Part shown: one piece after another, positions 57,606 to 64,000 of the stretch
How the letters are laid out: each line of letters starts with the position of its first letter
Position numbering within the stretch: position 1 is the first letter of the stretch
Source: [Leptolyngbya] sp. PCC 7376
Lineage (GTDB): Bacteria > Cyanobacteriota > Cyanobacteriia > Cyanobacteriales > MRBY01
Reading direction: 5' to 3'
DNA: 64,000 nt
Assembly: GCF_000316605.1 (NCBI RefSeq)
Contig: NC_019683.1
Location: 3,456,036-3,520,035 of the forward strand
Notes under the pieces: generated by a model
Database searches by the model: none
What the model saw: only the letters and a program-made list of their open reading frames with translations
What the model was told of the DNA's origin: nothing
Made by a program: the position numbers and the translations under genes

Positions 57606-59462
57606 TCATTGTATCCCGAATCGCCAGAGTTTAATGGTTTTATCTTGGCTGCCTGTGGCAATGGTTTGGTTGTCTGGGGAAATGGCGATCGCTCTAATTG
57701 CACTTCGGTGTCCAGAGAGACTCGTGATGGGATGTTCCTGTCCAAGTTGCCAGATATGAAGGGTTCCTTGGTCATCGCCCGCAGCAAAAAAGCGTTTGTT
57801 CGGAAAGATGGCGATGGTTTGAATGGGATTATTGAGCTGATAAATTTTGTCGCACTTGCGGTTTAAAACTGACCAAACCCTGAGGGTATTATCGGCACCC
57901 GCACTGATTAAAAATTTTCCATTCGTACTGATTTGAAAGGCTGTGATTTGGTCGAGGTGACCGGATAGATTACTAATTGCTTTTTGATTTTGCCAGAGGA
58001 GAATGTCGTGGTGATTAGCACTAGCAACGACAGGGGATAGGCCGTCTGCATCTATTAATCCGGAGCTGTCTGCTTGCCAGCTATCCAAAAATGTTTTGGT
58101 TTTCAGATCCCACAGAGAAATATGATGATCTGCGCCAAGGGTTGCCAGTTTATGTTTGTTCTCCAATAGAACTAAATCAGTAATCCAGGCTTGACGTTTC
58201 TCGAGGCGATCGCCCTCGGTTTTGGTGCGCCAATCCCAAAGCCGCACCGTATAATCCCAACTACTCGAAATAATTTGGGAGCCGAAAAAAGTTGCTGCTG
58301 ACACAATACCGCGATGCCCCCTCAGACAACCCACTTCCCAGTAATATTCAGTATTCCAAACCCGAATAGTTTGGTCAGCTGACGCACTTACCAAAAAATG
58401 ACCAGTCTCATCAAAATTCAGATCGCTGATATAACCACGATGCCCCTTTAGGGTTTTAAAGCAATGCCATTCTTCTGTCGGAGGAGTCGTTTGCTTTGGT
58501 GATGCGGGGTTGGATTTTTGTGGCGGTGGACTGGGTTTGGGTGTGGTGAGGACAGGTATAGGAATAGGCAAAGATATTTTGCCTTGTAAATGGTCGAGGG
58601 CCATTTGGGCAGAAGCAGGGCGATCACCAACCCGATCTTCAATGAGCATGTCCAATAAGTTTGCCAAGGAGTCACTGATCGGAGTGGTTAAAAAGTCGCG
58701 CCAGACCCAACGATTTTCGTGATCGCTAAATAATTCGAAGGGGTGCATCATCGTCAATAGCTCTAGACAAATGATCCCTAAACTATATAAATCACTCGCC
58801 GGATAACTTTTGCCGTGGAGCTGCTCCGGTGCCGTGTAAATCCCTGAGCCAATAAGGGTGCCAGGATGGGCATTGGCAACTTTTGATGTCACTTTTGCTG
58901 CTGTAAAATCAACAATTGTCCAATATTTTTCAGGCGTAAAAATTAAATTTGCTGGACTTAAATCGCGATGGACCAGGCCATGGTCATGGATGATTTGCAG
59001 TAATGGCAGGATTTCTTGCAAAAAATCGACGAGTTCTTCTTCTTTAAAGCAGCCATGGGTATTGAGCTGTTGTAAAAGAGATTCCCCGGTGATTTTTTCG
59101 AAGACAATCATCGGCAACAGCTCAGAGGGCTTTAAATGTTGCGGGATAACGCTGTGGAGAATTTTGGGGAATTCGCGGCGATCGCCTAATTTTTCAAGTT
59201 GGGTGAGATTTTTGTTGAACTCTGTGAGAAAGTCTTGGGGCATTACACTCCCTGTAATCAGAGATTGCTTAATGACGCAATAGCTTACAGGATTTGTCCC
59301 GCGATCTATTCCGAGAATCGTTCGACCCTTTACTCCATGCTGGATTAAACTCAGTCCACCAAAGCGATCACTGAGCCATAATTTTTGGCCACAGTGAAGA
59401 CAAAATTTTCCTTTGTCAGGGTTTTCAGGATTTGGACAATGGTAGTTGAGGCAGTAAACCAT
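57606..59462 (-). CDS. Ser/Thr kinase-like protein with WD40 propeller
   Basis: A 618-aa soluble protein. The N-terminus is a zinc ribbon (CPNPENPDKGKFCLHCGQKL). The kinase part follows at about residues 35-290. The catalytic loop is normal (HRDLSPANLIF), but the Gly-rich loop is unrecognisable and the DFG motif reads DFT (IVDFTAAKV). A Lys in SYCVIKQSL may be the ATP-binding lysine. A Pro-rich linker (PKPSPPPQKSNPASPKQTTP) joins it to about seven WD40 repeats (residues about 338-618), several ending in RVW, SLW or KLW. Reduced or atypical kinase activity is inferred. The repeats should form a protein-binding propeller. Confidence 0.9.
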   Translation of the reverse strand: MVYCLNYHCPNPENPDKGKFCLHCGQKLWLSDRFGGLSLIQHGVKGRTILGIDRGTNPVSYCVIKQSLITGSVMPQDFLTEFNKNLTQLEKLGDRREFPKILHSVIPQHLKPSELLPMIVFEKITGESLLQQLNTHGCFKEEELVDFLQEILPLLQIIHDHGLVHRDLSPANLIFTPEKYWTIVDFTAAKVTSKVANAHPGTLIGSGIYTAPEQLHGKSYPASDLYSLGIICLELLTMMHPFELFSDHENRWVWRDFLTTPISDSLANLLDMLIEDRVGDRPASAQMALDHLQGKISLPIPIPVLTTPKPSPPPQKSNPASPKQTTPPTEEWHCFKTLKGHRGYISDLNFDETGHFLVSASADQTIRVWNTEYYWEVGCLRGHRGIVSAATFFGSQIISSSWDYTVRLWDWRTKTEGDRLEKRQAWITDLVLLENKHKLATLGADHHISLWDLKTKTFLDSWQADSSGLIDADGLSPVVASANHHDILLWQNQKAISNLSGHLDQITAFQISTNGKFLISAGADNTLRVWSVLNRKCDKIYQLNNPIQTIAIFPNKRFFAAGDDQGTLHIWQLGQEHPITSLSGHRSAIRAIAISPDNQTIATGSQDKTIKLWRFGIQ

Positions 59463-59675
59463 CAGGGCGATCGCAGATGACAGTACCTATTCTGACAAAC
59501 AAAATCCCCCCTAAACCGTACAATTCACGATAAATTCTGGATGTTTTCAGTAAATTTTTAGTAAGCGTTGTCTGATCGTCCAGTTTTAGCATCGACATTC
59601 AGTTTCGACACTATTAATTAATCTATTGGTTGAGCGTCTACCAATATCTTGCTTTTCATTGTCTTTGACCCAAAC

Positions 59676-60476
59676 ATGCTTAAACCCCTTCAAATACTAA
59701 GTATTGCCATTTATTTGTGGTGCAATATCGCAACGATGGCTTGGGCAGAAACCTTACAAGATCGCATCCAGGATTATCCTAATTGGTCAAATTTACCCTC
59801 GGTTGAAACAGTTCAAGGGTCAGAGGATTTAATTTATCCAGACTGGATGCAGGGAACATGGCAAGTAAGCAGCACTCTCCGCGAGCAAACCGCGCCTTTA
59901 GCGCCAGAGATTGTGACACCAGGTTTTGAGCAAAATCGTCAATTTATCGATCAGCCACTAATTTTTTGTGTGAAGTTTGAGCCACAGCAATATTTTGCTC
60001 AACAAGCTTTTGCCTTACCAAAGCTACTGAGTGGCGATCGCCCAATTGTTGCGAACCGAGAATTTAATGGCACAGAAATTGCGACAGCCTATTTGGGTGA
60101 AGCTGGTTTGCGAGCGGTCAAAGTAGATCCAACAAATCCAAATAGACAACTGACTCGTCTCAATGGCGATCGCACTCTAATTTCAACTATTACTGCTAGA
60201 GTTACTGAATTTCCAAATGGGCAAGAATTTTTAAGTTCTGAAATTACACGACAACAATTTCGAGGGACACCACAGATTTATCTCAATACTGTTGAGACGA
60301 CGACAGATTACACCTTACAAACACCAGATTTAATTACGGCGAAACAAATTACAGCGATTTATCTGTCACCCAATGACCCCAATTTTTTTCAGGCAAAGAC
60401 TCAACCTGTGGCACTCTACCTCTACGAGCTCGAACTAGCGAAAATACCTGAAGCAAACAATAAGGCAGATTTTTAG
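59676..60476 (+). CDS. Exported DUF6816-like protein
   Basis: About 266 aa from ATG 59676; a TTG at 59649 would add nine residues. The signal peptide is MLKPLQILSIAIYLWCNIAT, ending near AWA. The conserved region DRIQDYPNWSNLPSVETV, DLIYPDWMQGTWQVSSTLRE, APLAPEIVTPGFEQNRQFID matches what I recall as DUF6816, a cyanobacterial and plastid family of unknown function. It is followed 58 bp later by the CPBP protease on the same strand. Confidence 0.7.
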   Translation: MLKPLQILSIAIYLWCNIATMAWAETLQDRIQDYPNWSNLPSVETVQGSEDLIYPDWMQGTWQVSSTLREQTAPLAPEIVTPGFEQNRQFIDQPLIFCVKFEPQQYFAQQAFALPKLLSGDRPIVANREFNGTEIATAYLGEAGLRAVKVDPTNPNRQLTRLNGDRTLISTITARVTEFPNGQEFLSSEITRQQFRGTPQIYLNTVETTTDYTLQTPDLITAKQITAIYLSPNDPNFFQAKTQPVALYLYELELAKIPEANNKADF

Positions 60477-60534
60477 AATGGGCGATCGCCACCAAATTCT
60501 CTCTGGATCATGAACCTTAGCGATACATTAGGAG

Positions 60535-61392
60535 TTGACGAATTTTCGTAACCCTTTGAAATCATTTTGGCAACTGTGCCGGCAGTCTCCAGCACCATTA
60601 CGGCTAGGCTTTTTTTTCATATCTCTCGCCATTCTCTGGCTACCCTTCGCGGCACCAATCTACCTACTATTACGGCAAGATGAGAATCTGACTACCATTT
60701 TGACAATGGGGTTACTCTTCGTGATTTTCCTCGTTTATTTACCCCTCTGGGTGAAGCGAGTGCATGACCTAAAAAAACCTTTTTCGCAGTACGGCTTAGT
60801 GTGGCAAAAAATCAACGGCATCGAACTACTACAAGGTTTGGCGCTGGGGTTTTGCTTTACATGGGGTCTACTGATTATTGAACATTTGCTAGGTTTGCTG
60901 ACAATTTTGCCGCCGTCAACAACTTTGATTCGCTTTGCGATAGAGGGAGCATTAAGTGGTTTGGGAGTTGCCCTCGCTGAAGAATTAGTTTTTCGTGGCT
61001 GGATTTACGACGAACTAGAGCGAGACTATAGCCCAACAACAGTGCTCTGGGGTTGTGGTGGCATTTTTGCGATCGCCCACTTTCTAAAACCATTAATGGA
61101 AATGATTCGCACTTTACCTGTCCTGCCAGGCTTAACACTATTAGGGATGACCCTTGTGTGGGCAAAGCGTGGCTGTCGCGGACGACTCGGTAAACCGATT
61201 GGCCTACATGGCGGCTTGGTTTGGGGATATTACATCTTTAATGTGGGCGGTTTAATTGAGTATCACAACAATATTTCCCCTTGGATAACAGGTGTTGATG
61301 GCAATCCTCTAGGTGGCTTATGCGGCATTATCGGACTGTCACTTTTGGCTTGGCTAATGTGGCGATCGCAAAAAACTTCAACCCCTGCATAA
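60535..61392 (+). CDS. CPBP (CAAX/Abi) family intramembrane protease
   Basis: A 285-aa protein starting at TTG 60535 (a TAG lies two codons upstream, so no earlier start is possible). About seven spans are present. The CPBP signature has the paired Glu in ALAEELVFRGWIYDELERDY (motif 1), the His in AIAHFLKPLMEM (motif 2), and HGGLVWGYYIFNVGGL (motif 3). These are glutamate/histidine residues of intramembrane metalloproteases. The substrate is unknown. Neighbouring exported protein at 59676 may share transcription. Confidence 0.87.
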   Translation: MTNFRNPLKSFWQLCRQSPAPLRLGFFFISLAILWLPFAAPIYLLLRQDENLTTILTMGLLFVIFLVYLPLWVKRVHDLKKPFSQYGLVWQKINGIELLQGLALGFCFTWGLLIIEHLLGLLTILPPSTTLIRFAIEGALSGLGVALAEELVFRGWIYDELERDYSPTTVLWGCGGIFAIAHFLKPLMEMIRTLPVLPGLTLLGMTLVWAKRGCRGRLGKPIGLHGGLVWGYYIFNVGGLIEYHNNISPWITGVDGNPLGGLCGIIGLSLLAWLMWRSQKTSTPA

Positions 61393-61541
61393 TATTCGAT
61401 ACAAAACTTCAAACAACCGCACGAACCGCATTCACAAGCTTTATTTTTATAGTTATTGATTTTTATTTGCAATAGACTTGACGAAGTAGTCTAGTACTCC
61501 GTACAATTCGATTGTCACTAATTGAGAAAGATTATAGATAA

Positions 61542-61724
61542 ATGAGGATTGTTCGTTCCTGTGGTGCAAGCACCATTGCTGCTTATCTGAGAATGACACG
61601 GCAAGAGCTGTTTCTGGCAGAAGCATCTGGTGATCATCTAGATACAAATATTGATTCAGAAGAGCCTGAAACTGACGTTTTAGAAGCCTTTTCGGAAGGC
61701 TATGCTATGTCATCTAGTAAGTAA
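61542..61724 (+). CDS. Possible small protein (60 aa)
   Basis: ATG-initiated frame MRIVRSCGASTIAAYLRMTR then a very acidic tail (DTNIDSEEPETDVLEAFSEG). No family, no clear Shine-Dalgarno. Coding status uncertain. Confidence 0.3.
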   Translation: MRIVRSCGASTIAAYLRMTRQELFLAEASGDHLDTNIDSEEPETDVLEAFSEGYAMSSSK

Positions 61725-61775
61725 TTTAGTTTAATGATGCAATGCTAATAAAAGCCACATTTTGGGAGTTGTCAA

Positions 61776-61835
61776 ATGTTTTTAATTGACTTTTTACATT
61801 TTTTATTTGAAAAAGCCTTAGGCTTACCGGACTAA
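61776..61835 (+). CDS. Possible micro-protein (19 aa, hydrophobic)
   Basis: ATG to TAA, preceded by GGGAG at 7 bp. The peptide (MFLIDFLHFLFEKALGLPD) is hydrophobic and amphipathic, as in small membrane-associated peptides. No homolog is known to me. Confidence 0.28.
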   Translation: MFLIDFLHFLFEKALGLPD

Positions 61836-62182
61836 AAAATAATAATCACTTGCAATAAAAGTATCAAAAAGATTTCGTAAGATTTAACTGATGCGGATCG
61901 TCGTTTTCTTCTGGCGTTTCAGGTGGGCGATCGCACTCAGTACAAGTTGGGGTCGGTACAAAGATTGGGGATTGACATGTCGTGGTTAGTCCCTTTTTTT
62001 TGCCTAAAAATATTTACGAGACGAGTTTCGGGCGATATCGATTCAAGATTAAGGTACAGATTGTTACTGGCGGGGGCACTGTAACTATTGTCCTATTTAG
62101 AATAAGGACGGAATCGGCAGACGATAAACCGTTGAGTGGTGATGGCGTTGGCAGGGTCTGCATTTAAAGGAGTGTTTTTTAT

Positions 62183-63619
62183 ATGGATTTAGCTCGGGAA
62201 GTACAGACCTCTCAGCAGCAGCAAAATAGTGTCGAAGTACAGACGGCTGATCAGGAGAGATTTTCGACTTTCCAGCTCTGGAATATGAGTATTGGTTTTT
62301 TGGGAATTCAGTTTGGCTGGGGTCTCCAAATGGCAAATATGAGTTCGATTTTTGAACATCTTGGAGCCAGTGCCCACAGCATCCCGATTCTTTGGCTTGC
62401 AGCACCTTTGACTGGCTTAATTGTGCAGCCAATTATTGGCAATTTAAGTGATCATACTTGGGGGATTTTTGGGCGTAGGCGGCCTTATTTACTTGGCGGG
62501 GCGATCGCCGCATCTATTGCCTTGGTCTTAATGCCACGCTGTTCAAGTTTGTGGATGGCAGCAGGATTGCTGTGGCTGCTAGATAGTAGTGCCAATGTCA
62601 GTATGGTGCCGTTTCGGGCATTTGTGGGTGACCTTTTACCGAAAAAGCAGCGGACTCAAGGATTTGCGATGCAGAGTGTGATGGTCGGACTCGGGGCGAT
62701 CGCCGCGTCAGTGATGCCTTGGTTGTTTAACCATATTTTGGGTGTTGATCCTTCGACAAATACCACTCGACAAATTCCGTTAACCGTTGAATTGTCATTT
62801 TATCTGGGAGCTGCTTTATTCCTTGGCACTGTAATTTGGACAGTTGTCACCACACCAGAATCGCCTCCCGCCGACCTCGAAAAATTCGGCAAGCTCCAAG
62901 AAGAACGGGGCGGTATTTTCCATAGCCTAGAGGAGACTTGGCAAGTGCTCGGCGAGATGCCCCCAACTATGAAGCAATTGGCATGGGTGCAAATGTTTAC
63001 GTGGTTAGGAATTTTCTGCTTTTTTATTTACTTTCCTCCGGCGATCGCCCGCAATATTTTTGGCGCGGTGGATATCAATTCGGCGCTTTATAACGAAGGC
63101 ATTGAATGGGCTGGACTCTGTTTCGCCATGTTTAATATCGTTTGTATTCCCTTTTCTTTTGTCTTGCCTTGGCTAGCTCGTCGCTTCGGGCGCAAAGCCA
63201 TTCACATCACCTGTCTCCTGTGTGGAGGAATGAGTCTAATTGCTCTGCTCTTTATCCACAATCCTTGGCTACTGCTCCTCTCGATGGCGGGATTTGGTTT
63301 AACTTGGGCCAGTGCTCAGTCAATTCCCTACGCGATTTTGACCCATGCCTTGCCGACCCAGCGACGCGGTATTTACCAAGGCATTTTTAACTTTTTTATT
63401 GTGCTCCCTGAAATCGGAATTGCACTAGGTTTCGGTTGGATTATGGAGCATATTTTGCACGAAAATCGTTTATTTGCAGTGGTGTGTGGCGGCGTCTTTC
63501 TGTTGATTGCGGCCATGCTTATGCCCTTTGTCCAATCAGCGGTCGGAGCGCCCCATAATCAATTGGTTACTGCTACAACAATTTTGGAAGATCTGGCAGA
63601 AAAACCGCTAATCTCATAG
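62183..63619 (+). CDS. MFS transporter (SLC45/GPH-like sugar carrier)
   Basis: A 478-aa membrane protein with twelve predicted spans. AAGGAG precedes the ATG. The SLC45-type features are present: FLGIQFGWGLQMANMSSIFE in helix 1, the loop GNLSDHTWGIFGRRRPYLLG with the RRRP motif, MVPFRAFVGDLLPKKQRT and a second-half loop LPWLARRFGRKAIHITCL. The family includes plant and animal sucrose or maltose carriers and proton-coupled sugar transporters. The substrate here is not fixed. Confidence 0.88.
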   Translation: MDLAREVQTSQQQQNSVEVQTADQERFSTFQLWNMSIGFLGIQFGWGLQMANMSSIFEHLGASAHSIPILWLAAPLTGLIVQPIIGNLSDHTWGIFGRRRPYLLGGAIAASIALVLMPRCSSLWMAAGLLWLLDSSANVSMVPFRAFVGDLLPKKQRTQGFAMQSVMVGLGAIAASVMPWLFNHILGVDPSTNTTRQIPLTVELSFYLGAALFLGTVIWTVVTTPESPPADLEKFGKLQEERGGIFHSLEETWQVLGEMPPTMKQLAWVQMFTWLGIFCFFIYFPPAIARNIFGAVDINSALYNEGIEWAGLCFAMFNIVCIPFSFVLPWLARRFGRKAIHITCLLCGGMSLIALLFIHNPWLLLLSMAGFGLTWASAQSIPYAILTHALPTQRRGIYQGIFNFFIVLPEIGIALGFGWIMEHILHENRLFAVVCGGVFLLIAAMLMPFVQSAVGAPHNQLVTATTILEDLAEKPLIS

Positions 63620-63709
63620 CTTTATCGGCAGCTCTCCTTAGATAATAGAGAAATCGCAATTCCGAAAAGCCCAAAACGCCGAAATATTTAGCGACCTATC
63701 AGAGTAGCC

Positions 63710-64000
63710 GTGCAGATTGTTTTTTCACGACCTTTTTCTATCAAGTTCGATCGACTATTGCAATTATTGTGCCTCGCTGTAACGGTCTTGATTTACAGCG
63801 TTCTTGGCATGGCGATCGCCAATTCATTATTTGTCAGCAAAGTTGGTGCACAACAGTTACCCTTCGCTTTTGCTTTGATCGGACTTTGTTCGATGCCAGC
63901 TTATTTGATCTTTTCACAATTAGTTGATCGCTACAGTCGCACAAAATTATTTCGCTATGTGCTGATTGGCTCTGTGCCAGTGATACTCGGTCTACGTTTT
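63710..64000 (+). CDS. Npt1/Npt2 ADP/ATP-translocase-like membrane transporter, partial
   Basis: Begins at GTG 63710 and runs off the window after 97 codons (MQIVFSRPFSIKFDRLLQLL, ANSLFVSKVGAQQLPFAFAL, YLIFSQLVDRYSRTKLFRYV). Three hydrophobic spans are already visible. The FVSKVGA and LVDRYSR motifs recall cyanobacterial proteins annotated as Npt1/Npt2-type or MFS-like transporters. A GTG start is assumed because no in-frame ATG lies upstream. Function and full length cannot be judged from this end. Confidence 0.6.
   Translation, partial: MQIVFSRPFSIKFDRLLQLLCLAVTVLIYSVLGMAIANSLFVSKVGAQQLPFAFALIGLCSMPAYLIFSQLVDRYSRTKLFRYVLIGSVPVILGLRF

Larger units (their letters stand above)
61393..62182. 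other. Long intergenic region with two candidate small genes
   Basis: 790 bp between the CPBP protease and the MFS transporter. It holds a 60-aa frame (61542-61724) and a 19-aa frame (61776-61835), listed separately. A third frame at 61982-62167 lacks a convincing composition. A HIP1 site occurs near 61928. Confidence 0.5.

Noticed and set aside
61982-62167. 61-codon plus-strand frame upstream of the MFS transporter
   Set aside because: No ribosome-binding site, unlikely residue composition, and it ends against the transporter's own leader region.

Overview
The window is chromosomal DNA of a cyanobacterium. Seen directly: the octamer GCGATCGC (HIP1) is frequent almost everywhere. The genes include chlB (dark protochlorophyllide reductase), a CpcS-type phycobilin lyase, a plastoquinol terminal oxidase, thiC with a TPP riboswitch, a cyanobacterial-type rnpB and several families known mainly from cyanobacteria. 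By inference the host belongs near the Synechococcus PCC 7002 / Leptolyngbya PCC 7376 group, but no 16S rRNA gene is present to confirm this.

Layout. 1-5616: a compact divergent cluster of nine genes with no recognised families. Four overlapping genes point left and run off the window; five point right; a palindromic operator candidate lies between the two arms. Only one HIP1 site was seen in this block, so it looks acquired and virus- or plasmid-like. 5939-15360: housekeeping and regulatory genes (histidine kinase, fmt, PrsW-like protease, chlB, TrmH-family methyltransferase, tRNA-Leu, murA). 15486-17703: a mobile-element patch with a decayed IS5-like element with perfect 17-bp ends, a dead IS1-like element and a 132-bp MITE candidate. 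17736-30526: thiC with its riboswitch, an exported CHAT protein, rnpB, a CHASE2-GGDEF cyclase, lpdA, a CatB-like acetyltransferase and an Hpt protein. 30704-32721: an acyltransferase gene cleanly split by an intact IS1-like element with an 8-bp target duplication. 32890-37620: tRNA-Ser, plastoquinol oxidase, and a hybrid kinase with two cyanobacteriochrome GAF domains. 37674-39365: nested remains of IS630 and IS256 elements and a frameshifted gene. 39477-64000: a SLATT-like membrane protein, signalling proteins, pth, a DnaA-box-like cluster in a divergent intergenic region, a Rieske oxygenase, CpcS-like lyase, M15 peptidase, SWIM protein, a CACHE-GGDEF-EAL protein, the plsY-DUF3086-DUF3119 group, ychF, a kinase-WD40 protein, a CPBP protease, an MFS transporter and the start of a further transporter.

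How the genes work together: signalling dominates (four histidine-kinase or Hpt proteins and three GGDEF proteins), joined to light- and redox-linked functions (chlB, terminal oxidase, phycobilin lyase, cyanobacteriochromes). The most interesting items are the unknown divergent cluster at the left edge, the tandem cyanobacteriochrome kinase, the DnaA-box-like cluster near 44.4 kb and the reversible-looking IS1 disruption of the acyltransferase gene. All function calls come from reading motifs; no database search was run.
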